DNA of 21,327 bases, from the NCBI GenBank assembly GCA_050693875.1, contig JBOGWP010000057.1:1-21327 (forward strand), written 5' to 3'. Each line of letters opens with the position of its first letter. Position 1 is the stretch's first letter. This DNA comes from JBOGWP01 sp050693875. Its GTDB lineage: Bacteria; Actinomycetota; CADDZG01; JAHWKV01; JBOGWP01. Below the pieces are notes generated by a model. The model searched no databases and was not told the origin of the DNA. It was given only the letters and a program-made list of their open reading frames with translations. Below, in pieces: positions 6,638 through 14,980 of the stretch. A program made the translations under genes and the position numbers.

Positions 6638-8370
6638 GCGGCGCCGACGCGACGGCTGTGCGGGCGGATCGCACGCCGGGCGGCGGGCTGGAGTCGCTGC
6701 TCACCGTGCTGATCCCTGCCGGTCTCGCCGGGGGGTTTGCATGGGCTGCCGCCCAGCTCGGTCTGAAGGGGGTCGTTGCCGTCGTCGGAGGCCTCGTGTT
6801 CCTGGCGGTGCTGGTGGTCGTCCGGGACCGGCCGACCTTCGTCTTGTTCGCGCTGGTCATGTCGCTCGGGTTTCTCATGCACAAGAGCGTCGGGCCCCTC
6901 GAGGGGGACATCGCCAGCGGACCCCCCTCCCTCTACGTCACGACGTTCGACTGCCTGCTGCTCCTCCTCTACGGGTTGTGGTTCCTCGAGGGGACGCTGG
7001 TTCCCGACCTTATCCGAGCCCTGCGGCGGCCGGTGGTGTGGCTGCCGATCATCGCCATCGGGGCGTGGTCGCTCAGCCTCGTCGGGGCCCGCAATCTGAA
7101 CCTCGCGATTGCCGAGCTCGGCCGGGCCGGGTGGATGTTCCTCACGTTCGTCTACGTCGCCGCACGCGTGCGAACGCGGCGCCACGTGTGGGCGGTGCTC
7201 GCGGCGCTGGGTTTGCTCGCAGCCTTCGAGTTCGTCCTGATCCTGGCGCAGTGGAAGACCCACTCCGTGCTCGGGCTGGACCTGATCGGCACGCCGCTGC
7301 AGCTGGGCGAGCGAACGCTCGACCAGGGCGATGGGCTGAACCGGCCGTTCGGCACGATCACGCATCCGGTGTTCATGGGGGCGGTGATGTCGACGATCGG
7401 CCTGGTGGCGCTGAGCCTCGGCTGCAATCTGCGCCGGAGCTGGGTTCGCCGCGTCTCCGTGGCTCTCGTCCCCGTGTGCGTGGTCCCGCTCCTCATCTCG
7501 CAGACGCGCGCCGCCCTGGTCGCGTTCGCCACGGCTGGTGGGATTCTGGGGCTGGTCGCGCTCGTGCGCGGGCGGATCCCTGCGAAGACCACGGTCGTCC
7601 TGGGCGCGGTGGCGATCACCACAGCGATCGCGTTCGGGCCGCAGCTCGTCGAGCGCTACCGTGACAACTTCGACACCGAGCACTTCCGGCTCGAGGTCGA
7701 GTCGCGCTCTGAGCTCAACGCGATCGCGATGCGCATGATCCGCGATCACGCCTTCCTCGGCGTCGGGCTCAACAACTTCCAGCAGGCCATGGAGCCCTAC
7801 GATCCGTACGGGGCGATCTTCGCCGGCAATCCCGTCCACAACCTCTACCTGCTGTACTGGGCCGAGACGGGAGCGTTCGGCCTCGCGGCGCTGCTCCTCG
7901 TCGGTGGAGGGCTCGTGTTCCTCGCCCTGAGGCTGGCGCGCTCCGGCGACAGGCTCTTCTCCGCGGTCGGGGCGGGGGTGGCAGCGGTCTATCTCTTCTT
8001 TGCGGTCGAGGAGGTGCTGGGGTTCTCGCTGCGCCAGGACATCCCCCTCGCGCTGTTCTGGCTGCTCGCTGGGGTTTCCGTTGCCTGCCTCCGGTTGTCC
8101 TCGGACGAGCAGGCTGCTGCCGGAGGCGGTGCCGCCCCGGCCCTCGAGCCCGGCCTTCCGGGCACCGAGGCCGACCTCCATCGCTGGGTGCCGGACTTGG
8201 AGCCGGTGGGTGCACGCGCCGCCGCACGCCTCGGACCCGGCGGCGAGCGGGGTGAGGAGCCGGTGGTCGAGGTCTGGGATCTCGATGCGCTGGCGAGCGA
8301 GCTGGATGCGCTCGCCGGCGGCGACGACTCCGGCCGGCGTGAGGGCCCGGATGGAAAGGCCCAGATGTGA
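6634..8370 (+). CDS. Wzy/O-antigen-ligase-family membrane protein (polysaccharide polymerase)
   Basis: A 578-aa polytopic protein with about 11-12 membrane helices between residues ~20 and 490. It has the large extracytoplasmic loop and signatures of the Wzy_C/O-antigen ligase family: RPFGTITHPVFMG (~237-249), SQTRAAL (~289-295) and VHNLYLLYWAETG (His at ~402). In an organism probably lacking LPS, the likely role is polymerising the flipped repeat units, though ligation to another acceptor is possible. A ~90-aa hydrophilic, acidic C-terminal tail (after ~490) is longer than usual. ATG 6634 overlaps the previous stop as ATGA. The open frame upstream of it is a shadow. Confidence 0.88.
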   Translation: MSGADATAVRADRTPGGGLESLLTVLIPAGLAGGFAWAAAQLGLKGVVAVVGGLVFLAVLVVVRDRPTFVLFALVMSLGFLMHKSVGPLEGDIASGPPSLYVTTFDCLLLLLYGLWFLEGTLVPDLIRALRRPVVWLPIIAIGAWSLSLVGARNLNLAIAELGRAGWMFLTFVYVAARVRTRRHVWAVLAALGLLAAFEFVLILAQWKTHSVLGLDLIGTPLQLGERTLDQGDGLNRPFGTITHPVFMGAVMSTIGLVALSLGCNLRRSWVRRVSVALVPVCVVPLLISQTRAALVAFATAGGILGLVALVRGRIPAKTTVVLGAVAITTAIAFGPQLVERYRDNFDTEHFRLEVESRSELNAIAMRMIRDHAFLGVGLNNFQQAMEPYDPYGAIFAGNPVHNLYLLYWAETGAFGLAALLLVGGGLVFLALRLARSGDRLFSAVGAGVAAVYLFFAVEEVLGFSLRQDIPLALFWLLAGVSVACLRLSSDEQAAAGGGAAPALEPGLPGTEADLHRWVPDLEPVGARAAARLGPGGERGEEPVVEVWDLDALASELDALAGGDDSGRREGPDGKAQM

Positions 8371-10550
8371 AGCTCGGGCGTGGGCGGCACAGCGTCTTGA
8401 GGCGGACGGGTCGCCGGAGCATCCTCGCCGCGGTCCTCGCGATCGCGGGGGTGGGGGCGGGGCTGCGCCTGTACGTCCCGGCCTTTCGTCCCGGCTCGGC
8501 CGATGCGAGCGCGGGGCTGCAGCTGCTGTTCGCTGCCTTTCCTCGCGCCGGGGGCCCGCAGGCGCTCTACGTCGCGGACTCCGAAGGCAACGTCCGCCGG
8601 GTGTCGCCCGACGACGGGCGGACCTACGACTGGGGGACCTGGGCGTTCGGCGGGCAGCGCGTCGTGTTCACCGCCCGGGCGGGGCTGCCCGGCAACCCCG
8701 AGAACCTCTTCCTGATGGACCCCGACGGGTCGAACGTCGTCCAGCTCACCGTGAACACGTGGCGCAACGCCCAGCCGAAAGTCTCTCCCGACGGCACCCG
8801 GGTCCTCTTCACCTCCCAGTGGGAGGAGTACCCAGAGGTGGCGCTGTACTCCCTCGACCTTGCCACCCTCGAGGTGACGAACGTGTCCGCGGTCGCGTCG
8901 ACGAAGGGGGCCTTCGACTCGGACCCGCGCTGGTCGGCGGATGGAGGCTCGATCGTCTTCGCGAACTCGGTCGGCAACGGGGAGACGCGGCCGACCCAGA
9001 TCTACCTGATGAACTCCGATGGCACCGGTCGCCGTGCGGTGACCGACGACTCTTTCTACAACACCGACCCCTCGCTGTCCCCCAACGGCGAGTTCGTAGC
9101 CACGGCGAGCTACCGGGGTTCCGGCCACCCGCGGCGCGACGATGCCACCGATCCGCTCGATGTGAAGCTGTCCGACTGGCACCTCGTCACCCGGGCGGTC
9201 GGCGGGCGTGGCGAGCGGGTGCTGACGAATGGGGAGCTCTGTGCCGCCCGCCCCGCGAGCGATCCGTGCTCCCCGGAGCAAGGCTCGGCGTTCGTTCCGA
9301 TCTGGTCGCTCGACGGATCGAGCATCGGGTACATCGGGATCCTCTCGCAGACCTCCGTTTGCATCTGCATGATCGATGCGGGCGGCACCAACCCCCGCGT
9401 GTTGTTCAAGAGCGACGACCTCGCGATCACCTGGTGGGATTGGAACGACCCGAGCGCCGCGCAGGCGGGGGTGCCGGCCATTGGAAGGGAGGTCCGGTCG
9501 GAGCGCCTGCTCGTCTCGGGGAGCGGGTCCGACGGGGGACGCGGTCTTGTGACGTACGGACCCGATCGATGGGCGGGCTTCCCGGTGCTGCTTCGTGCGC
9601 CCCTTCGCCTCATTCCTGAGGATGCGCGATGGACGCCGGATCGCCGCAAGATCGTGTTCGTCGCGGAGATGCCCTACGACATCGAGGCGTTCAAGCCTCA
9701 TCCGGCGGCGCCGCCGCCGGATGAACGAAGGCCCCACTTCACGCTCGACTTCGTGCGCAATCTCTTCGAGCCCGCAGTCCAGCGCCCCGACGTGGCGGGC
9801 AAGCAAGTGTTCCTCATGGACGCCGACGGGAGCGGCCTTCGGCAGCTGACCGATCCCTGGATCGAGGACTACGCCGACGGACTCCCCGACGGCGAGGCAC
9901 GCGGCAACATCGACCCCGACGTCTCGCCGGACGGGCGGTACGTCGTGTTCACCAACGTGTCGTCCACCACCCATGAGTCGGCGATCCTGCGCCTCGACCT
10001 GACGACCGGGGAGGTCTACAACCTCAGCAGCGCCACCGCCGGAGCCATCCCAGTCGCCGACGCCCATCCGCGCTTCTCCCCCGACGGACGCCGGGTCGCC
10101 TTCGTCTCAACCGGCATAACCAACCGGCTGTATGTCGTCAATGCCCAGGACGGCCGCGGCCTCGTCGAGCTCAGCCACGACGACTACTTCACGAGCTCTC
10201 CGGCCTGGTCGCCCGACGGGCGGTCGATCGCGTTCGTCTCGTATCGCGGGTCGGAACTGCCCGTCCTCGAAGGCGACCCGCTCGAGCCCGGGACCTCTCA
10301 ACGGATCCGGCTCGACGAGTGGTACCTGGTCAGGGTCGACGTGCGAACGGGATTCCAGACCGTCCTCACGGGATCGAAGGAGTCCCCGGCCTTCAACCCC
10401 GTCTGGTCGCCGGATGGGCGCCGCATCGCCTTCATCTCGATGGGCGACGTCCCCCAGCCCGACATCTACGTGATCAACGCCGACGGCACGGGCCGCCGAC
10501 CCCTGCAAGTCACGCTCCGGAGTCACGAGGAATATGTCGACTGGCGCTGA
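8367..10550 (+). CDS. Membrane-anchored double PD40/TolB-like beta-propeller protein
   Basis: A 727-aa protein starting at GTG 8367 (GTGA overlap with the polymerase gene). A basic N-terminus and one hydrophobic segment (~18-36) predict a signal anchor, so the rest is likely extracytoplasmic. It contains many PD40/WD40-like blades with S-P-[DN]-G turns near residues 140, 238, 520, 571, 615 and 681, and LMxxDGS/T-G-type strands. The two halves resemble each other: YRGS followed by an Asp-rich loop and W-[HY]-L-V recurs at ~249 and ~626, and the halves end in WWDW (~356) and YVDW (~724). This suggests two propellers made by duplication. TolB-like propellers usually bind proteins or glycans. Its role in this operon is unknown; polysaccharide binding or assembly scaffolding is an inference. 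Confidence 0.85.
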   Translation: MKLGRGRHSVLRRTGRRSILAAVLAIAGVGAGLRLYVPAFRPGSADASAGLQLLFAAFPRAGGPQALYVADSEGNVRRVSPDDGRTYDWGTWAFGGQRVVFTARAGLPGNPENLFLMDPDGSNVVQLTVNTWRNAQPKVSPDGTRVLFTSQWEEYPEVALYSLDLATLEVTNVSAVASTKGAFDSDPRWSADGGSIVFANSVGNGETRPTQIYLMNSDGTGRRAVTDDSFYNTDPSLSPNGEFVATASYRGSGHPRRDDATDPLDVKLSDWHLVTRAVGGRGERVLTNGELCAARPASDPCSPEQGSAFVPIWSLDGSSIGYIGILSQTSVCICMIDAGGTNPRVLFKSDDLAITWWDWNDPSAAQAGVPAIGREVRSERLLVSGSGSDGGRGLVTYGPDRWAGFPVLLRAPLRLIPEDARWTPDRRKIVFVAEMPYDIEAFKPHPAAPPPDERRPHFTLDFVRNLFEPAVQRPDVAGKQVFLMDADGSGLRQLTDPWIEDYADGLPDGEARGNIDPDVSPDGRYVVFTNVSSTTHESAILRLDLTTGEVYNLSSATAGAIPVADAHPRFSPDGRRVAFVSTGITNRLYVVNAQDGRGLVELSHDDYFTSSPAWSPDGRSIAFVSYRGSELPVLEGDPLEPGTSQRIRLDEWYLVRVDVRTGFQTVLTGSKESPAFNPVWSPDGRRIAFISMGDVPQPDIYVINADGTGRRPLQVTLRSHEEYVDWR

Positions 10551-11493
10551 TCCTGTCACCGCGCACCGCCTGACCACGGTGGTGGTCAGCTGGAACACTC
10601 GCGAGCTGCTCGCGCGCTGTCTGGCGAGCATTCGCGATCACGCTGCCCCCGGGCTCGACAACGAGATCGTCGTCGTCGACAACGGATCCGACGACGGGTC
10701 CCTGGAAATGCTCCGCGAGCAGTGGCCCGAGGTCCGGGTCATCGCCAACTCGACCAACGTCGGCTTCACGAAGGCGAACAATCAGGCGCTCCGCTCCACC
10801 GGCGGCCGGTACGTCCTGCTGATCAACGCGGACGCCTGGCTGGCACCGGGGTGCCTCGAGCGGCTCGCGGCGCAGCTCGACGCCGATCCCCGCGCCGCCG
10901 TCGCCGGTCCTCGGCTCGTCTACGGCGATGGCCGGTGGCAGCGGTGGACCGCCGGCCGGGAGCCGGGACTGCGAAGCGTCGGCGGCTACCTGTTCCTCTT
11001 CGATCGCTTCGGCCACCGCTGGCCGTCGATGGCCGGCATCTACCTCGCCAAGGATGTCCGGACGGCCTTCACGCCCGACTGGGTGTCGAGCGCTTGCATG
11101 CTCGTCCGCCGTTCCGCCCTCGAGGAGGTCGGGCTGCTCGACGAGTCGCTCTTCGCCTACATGGACGACGTCGACCTGTGCAGGCGAGTGCGGGAGCGAG
11201 GCGGGCGGGTCTGGTACGTCCCCGAGGCCGAATGCGTCCACCTGATGGGCCGCAACGTGGAGGGCCGGCCAGCTGCTTCCCCCCAGGCCCTGCTCGCCCT
11301 CAACCGCTACTACGCACGCAGCCACGGTCGGGTCGCCCTGCTCGGCCTCCGTGCGCTGGAGGCAGTCGGCTTTGGTCTTCGCGCCGCCGCCTACGGGGCC
11401 CGGGGCGTCGCGCTGCGAGAACAAGGTGCCACCGATTCGGCACGGGCCCACTGGATGCACCTCCGTCTAAGTCTGGAGCGACCGAATGCTTGA
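10534..11493 (+). CDS. GT2 glycosyltransferase, rhamnosyltransferase-like
   Basis: A 319-aa GT-A enzyme of the same type as the one at 1462: TTVVVSWNTRE, VVVDNGSDDGS (~46-56), NVGFTKANN (~75-83), the metal-site INADAW (~97-102) and a late ESLFAYMDDVDLCRR segment. The two are clearly related but diverged, consistent with two transfer steps in one repeat unit. ATG 10534 lies inside the last 17 bp of the propeller gene, preceded by a short GAGG. Its stop overlaps the methyltransferase start by 8 bp. The sugar and linkage cannot be deduced. Confidence 0.9.
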   Translation: MSTGADPVTAHRLTTVVVSWNTRELLARCLASIRDHAAPGLDNEIVVVDNGSDDGSLEMLREQWPEVRVIANSTNVGFTKANNQALRSTGGRYVLLINADAWLAPGCLERLAAQLDADPRAAVAGPRLVYGDGRWQRWTAGREPGLRSVGGYLFLFDRFGHRWPSMAGIYLAKDVRTAFTPDWVSSACMLVRRSALEEVGLLDESLFAYMDDVDLCRRVRERGGRVWYVPEAECVHLMGRNVEGRPAASPQALLALNRYYARSHGRVALLGLRALEAVGFGLRAAAYGARGVALREQGATDSARAHWMHLRLSLERPNA

Positions 11494-12346
11494 CAACGGA
11501 AACCCACGTCCGGGCCGCAGCGAGCGGCAACGCAACGAAGCTGCCGTCTACGACGCCCGTGCAGCCCTCATGCTCGGGAGCGCCCAAGACGCGGAGCTGC
11601 TCATCGATCGTGAGATCCCCCCGTTCGCGAACCGCGAGCACGTGGATTTCCTCTCATATGCGCTCGAGCGTCTCGGCCGGCTCGCCGGGCGCCGCATCCT
11701 CGAGGTCGGCTGCGGCACCGGCGCCCTCTCCGTCTACCTCGGGCTGCAGGGCGCCGAGGCGGTGGGCATCGACGTGTCGGAGGGCAACATCGACGTGGCC
11801 CGGCGCCGGGCCCGCGCCAACGGTGTGGCAGGTCGGGTGCACTTCGAGCCGATCCCGGTCGAGTCGCTGGAGCACCCGGATCACTCCTACGACGCCGTGG
11901 TGGGCAACCAGGTCCTCCACCATTTCGAGATCGACCAGGCCATGCGGAACATCGGGCGACTCCTCGTCCCCGGAGGGCGCGGCGTGTTCTGTGAGCCGGT
12001 GCTGTTCCTGCCGGATGTCGTCCGCAAGGTTCGCAACAGCCGTCTGGTGACCTCACGGTTCCCGCTCCGAACCGACACCCCCGACGAGCGGTCGATCTCG
12101 CTCAACGATCTGGAGCGGATTCGGGTCCCCTTCGCCCGCAGCGAGTGGCGGCCGTTCCAGCTGCTGTGCCGGTTGCAGAACTTCATCGAGCTCTCCGACG
12201 CGGCGTTCCGCCGGCTCTGGCGCATCGACCACCTTCTCCTTCGCCGCGTCCCCTTGGCGTGGAGGCTCTGCCGCTACATCGTGCTGGTGCTCGAAACCGA
12301 AATCGAAGAACCCCGGCCTCGCCGGCGTGAAGGAGGACAACCATGA
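11486..12346 (+). CDS. Class I SAM-dependent methyltransferase
   Basis: A 286-aa protein with a Rossmann-like methyltransferase core: motif I ILEVGCGTG (71-79), an acidic residue closing strand 2 in VGIDVSE (D96), DAVVGNQVLHHF as motif II/post-II (~136-147) and LLVPGGRGVF as motif III. The C-terminal ~100 residues are helical and basic and probably form the substrate cap. Position between glycosyltransferase and nucleotide-sugar genes suggests O-methylation of a sugar in the polysaccharide, but the substrate is not visible in sequence. Overlaps of 8 bp upstream and ATGA downstream make it part of the operon. Confidence 0.85.
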   Translation: MLDNGNPRPGRSERQRNEAAVYDARAALMLGSAQDAELLIDREIPPFANREHVDFLSYALERLGRLAGRRILEVGCGTGALSVYLGLQGAEAVGIDVSEGNIDVARRRARANGVAGRVHFEPIPVESLEHPDHSYDAVVGNQVLHHFEIDQAMRNIGRLLVPGGRGVFCEPVLFLPDVVRKVRNSRLVTSRFPLRTDTPDERSISLNDLERIRVPFARSEWRPFQLLCRLQNFIELSDAAFRRLWRIDHLLLRRVPLAWRLCRYIVLVLETEIEEPRPRRREGGQP

Positions 12347-13287
12347 GGATGCTGATAACCGGAGCCGCCGGCATGCTCGGGAGCGAGCTGGTCCCGGCCA
12401 TGGCGGCAGCCGGGCACGAGCTGGTCGTCACCGACATAAACCTCACCGAGCCGCGGCCCTGGGGGCCCAACGGGCCGACGCTGGGCCTTCTCGACGTACG
12501 AAACGGGGACCACGTCAACGAGGCGCTCGATGCGGTGCGTCCCCACCTCGTGCTCCATCTGGCGGCCGAGACCAGTCTCGAGGTGTCGGAGAAGGATCCC
12601 GACCATGCCTTCCTCACCAACGCCATCGGCACAAAGTGGGTGGCGTTGGGATGTGCCCGCCGGCGGCTGCCCATGGTATTCATCGGGACCGCGGGGGTGT
12701 TCGACGGCACGAAGCCCACGGCCTACACGGAGTTCGACCAGCCGAATCCAATCAACGTCTACGGACATTCGAAGCTCGAGGGCGAGCACTTCGTGCGCAC
12801 CTTCGTCCACCACCACTACATCGTCCGGGCGGGGTGGATGGTCGGAGGGGGCAGCAAGAAGGATCACAAGTTCGTCTCGCGGATCCTGGCGCAGATCAAC
12901 GCCGGATACACGAGCGTCTTCGCCGTTGGCGACAAGTACGGAACGCCCACGTATGCCCGGGACTTCAGCAGGTGCCTGCGCACACTCATCCACAGCGGCA
13001 GCTACGGCCTGTACCACATGGCGTGCGGCGGGCATGGAACCCGTCACGACGTCGCCGCACGCATCCTCGAGGTGCTCGGCCGCACCGACGTGCAGCTCGT
13101 CGAGGTGTCGTCCGACTTCTTCCGCGAGGAGTTCTTCGCACCACGCCCGGCGTCCGAGAGCATGCGGAACCTGGTCCTCGACCTCCAGGGGATGAACACC
13201 ATGCGGCCCTGGCCGGAGGCCATCGAGGACTACCTGCATACCTGCTTCCCGGACCTCGTCTCGAAAAGGAGGGTTGCATCGCGATGA
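12343..13287 (+). CDS. RmlD-like NAD(P)-dependent sugar reductase/epimerase (extended SDR)
   Basis: A 314-aa Rossmann protein with the dinucleotide motif TGAAGMLG (6-13), LHLAAET (~71-77), GTAGVFDG (T116) and the catalytic YGHSK (Y140, K144). The order and the VFDG signature match the dTDP-4-dehydrorhamnose reductase (RmlD) branch of extended SDRs. The RmlA/B/C enzymes needed for dTDP-rhamnose are not in this window, so either they are elsewhere or this enzyme acts on another 4-keto nucleotide sugar. It sits directly before the GT75 gene (ATGA overlap), suggesting both shape a nucleotide sugar used by the local glycosyltransferases. The start is the ATG overlapping the methyltransferase stop, with GGAGG upstream. 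Confidence 0.85.
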   Translation: MRMLITGAAGMLGSELVPAMAAAGHELVVTDINLTEPRPWGPNGPTLGLLDVRNGDHVNEALDAVRPHLVLHLAAETSLEVSEKDPDHAFLTNAIGTKWVALGCARRRLPMVFIGTAGVFDGTKPTAYTEFDQPNPINVYGHSKLEGEHFVRTFVHHHYIVRAGWMVGGGSKKDHKFVSRILAQINAGYTSVFAVGDKYGTPTYARDFSRCLRTLIHSGSYGLYHMACGGHGTRHDVAARILEVLGRTDVQLVEVSSDFFREEFFAPRPASESMRNLVLDLQGMNTMRPWPEAIEDYLHTCFPDLVSKRRVASR

Positions 13288-14366
13288 CGCAACAGGCCAT
13301 GCAGGCATCTCGTTCGGGGAGCCTGCGAGCACCAACGGCAAACGTGGCGGTGGTCATCCCCATCCCCAACGACCCGGACTGGTCGATATTCGAGGAGCTG
13401 GCGGAGGAGGTTCCCATCATCGTCGTCGACGACAGCGACGGGAAGCTCGCGCCGGCGCCACGAGGCAACGTGCGGTTCTTCGACCACGCCGCTCAGCGCG
13501 ACGTGATGGGGAAGCACTACCACGCCATTCCGCACAAGAGCGCGGCGACGCGCAACTTCGGCCACTACCTCGCCTACCGCGAGGGGTGCGACGTCATCCT
13601 TGCGCTCGACTACGACTGCCGCCCCCGACCCGGCTGGCTCGAGCAGCACCTCTCGTCGCTCGGCCCCACCGACGGGGTGCCGGCGCTCGCCGGAGCCTGG
13701 ATCAACTCAGTGGAGCAGCCGGGCTTCTACGCCCGGGGATACCCGTACGAGTACCGCAACCCGGAAGCAGCCGCGGTGGCGGAGTCGGTGGCGTCGGGCG
13801 AGGTCAAGGTGAACATGGGGGTCTGGGACAACGTCCTCGACCTCAACGGCATCGACAAGCTGGAGCGGACACCCCCTGCCGAGCCCGGGCTGCGAGGCCC
13901 GGCGAACTATGCGGCGTTGGGCAACCTGCCGCTCTGCGGGATGAACGTGGCCTTCACCGCCGACGTCACCCCGGCGTACTTCTTCCTCCCCGACGTCTCC
14001 GTGCATGGGTGGCCGCTCAGCCGCCACGACGACATCTGGGGCGGCTACATCCTCAAGCGCATCATGGACCTGCGGGGAGACCTGATCACGTTCGGCCGCC
14101 CCGTCGTCGAGCACACGAGGCAGTCACGCATGGAGCGGGTGCTCGTGATCGAGCACTACATGCACCTCATGTCGATGCAGTTCTACGCCATCGTCGAGAC
14201 GTCGTTGGATCGGGTTGCCCCGGGGAGCTACGCGGAGATGTTCGGCTGGTTCGCGCAGGAGTACCGCCGGGAGGTCGAGGCGGTGCCCGGCCTGCCGCTG
14301 CACTACCGCGAGGCGTTCCGGGAGCTGGGCATCTGGATGGAGCGGTGGTCGGCATGCTTCGCTTGA
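13284..14366 (+). CDS. GT75 family protein: reversibly glycosylated polypeptide / UDP-arabinopyranose mutase-like
   Basis: A 360-aa soluble protein, the usual length of plant RGP/UAM proteins. It aligns by eye with them along its length: the DYDC metal site (109-112; plants DDDC), RGYPYEYR (R151 and R158; plants RGYPFSLR, where these two Arg are the reported glycosylation-related residues), LCGMNVAF (plants MCGMNLAF), RHDDIWGGY (plants RYDDMWAGW) and a C-terminal W-x-E-x-W helix. Known members interconvert UDP-arabinopyranose and UDP-arabinofuranose, with self-glycosylation on Arg. Here it most likely supplies a furanosyl donor for the polysaccharide, though a plain glycosyltransferase role is possible. 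The start is fixed by AAAAGGAGGG at 13264-13273 and ATGA overlap. Its stop lies 13 bp inside the next gene. Confidence 0.85.
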   Translation: MTQQAMQASRSGSLRAPTANVAVVIPIPNDPDWSIFEELAEEVPIIVVDDSDGKLAPAPRGNVRFFDHAAQRDVMGKHYHAIPHKSAATRNFGHYLAYREGCDVILALDYDCRPRPGWLEQHLSSLGPTDGVPALAGAWINSVEQPGFYARGYPYEYRNPEAAAVAESVASGEVKVNMGVWDNVLDLNGIDKLERTPPAEPGLRGPANYAALGNLPLCGMNVAFTADVTPAYFFLPDVSVHGWPLSRHDDIWGGYILKRIMDLRGDLITFGRPVVEHTRQSRMERVLVIEHYMHLMSMQFYAIVETSLDRVAPGSYAEMFGWFAQEYRREVEAVPGLPLHYREAFRELGIWMERWSACFA

Positions 14367-14980
14367 ATTGGCGCCGGCCCGCCAGGCGGGGCTTCCTTCC
14401 GACGATCCGCGCCGACCTCGACAGCATGGCGGAGCTGAAGAAGGCCCCCGTCCCGTCGCTGCGCGGCTATGTCGACGTGCTGACCCTTCCCGGGACCTGG
14501 GCGGTTCTGCTGTTCCGGGCCGCAAACGCTCTGCACCGTCTCGGGATCCGCCCCGTTTCGAGGCTGGTGTACTTCGCCAACGTCGTGCTCTTCTCGTGCG
14601 ACATCCCGCCGGGAACCGAGATCGGTGAGGGGCTGGCGCTGCCGCATCCCGTCGGGGTGACCATCGCGCCCGACGCCCGGGTGGGCCGCAGGGCGCGGGT
14701 GTTCAGCGGAGCCCTGATCGGCGGCGGTGCGGTCGAAGACGATTCGCAGGACGGCTTCCCCACGATCGGCGACGACTGCTGGATCTTCGCCTACGCGCGG
14801 GTCTTCGGCCGGATCAACATCGGCGACCGGGCCGTGGTGTCGACGAGCTCGCTCGTCGTCCGGGACGTTCCACGCAACACCGTCGTCGCCGGCGTTCCCG
14901 CCCGGGTCGTGCGCCACCGCGACGACCGGTCCGTGCTCGGAGAGGCCGGCGGCACCCGCGCCGCAGGGGGGGAAGGCTGA
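14354..14980 (+). CDS. Left-handed beta-helix (hexapeptide) acyltransferase, serine-acetyltransferase-like
   Basis: A 208-aa protein with a short helical N-terminal part followed by hexapeptide repeats from ~83 (DIPPGTEIGEGLALPHP, TIAPDARVG, TIGDDCWIF, NIGDRAVV) and the end signature AGVPARVV. The CysE-type catalytic Asp and His are present (D83, H98 in LPHPVG). The second His region of serine acetyltransferases (DRHP) reads DGFP here, so I doubt that serine is the acceptor. Related short proteins O-acetylate sugars in polysaccharide clusters. Lying immediately before the dehydrogenase/carrier/adenylation genes, it is also a candidate for moving an acyl group from the carrier protein to a sugar (inference). 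ATG 14354 overlaps the GT75 gene; its TGA shares a base with the next ATG. Confidence 0.82.
   Translation: MLRLNWRRPARRGFLPTIRADLDSMAELKKAPVPSLRGYVDVLTLPGTWAVLLFRAANALHRLGIRPVSRLVYFANVVLFSCDIPPGTEIGEGLALPHPVGVTIAPDARVGRRARVFSGALIGGGAVEDDSQDGFPTIGDDCWIFAYARVFGRINIGDRAVVSTSSLVVRDVPRNTVVAGVPARVVRHRDDRSVLGEAGGTRAAGGEG

Noticed and set aside
6559..8181. Long minus-strand open frame (540 codons) opposite the polymerase gene
   Set aside because: The translation is dominated by Arg/Glu/Gln/His low-complexity sequence typical of the antisense of membrane helices; no start signal or domain.
7989..10067. Minus-strand open frame of 692 codons opposite the propeller gene
   Set aside because: It spans two convincing plus-strand genes and shows only repetitive antisense of PD40 motifs; not a real gene.
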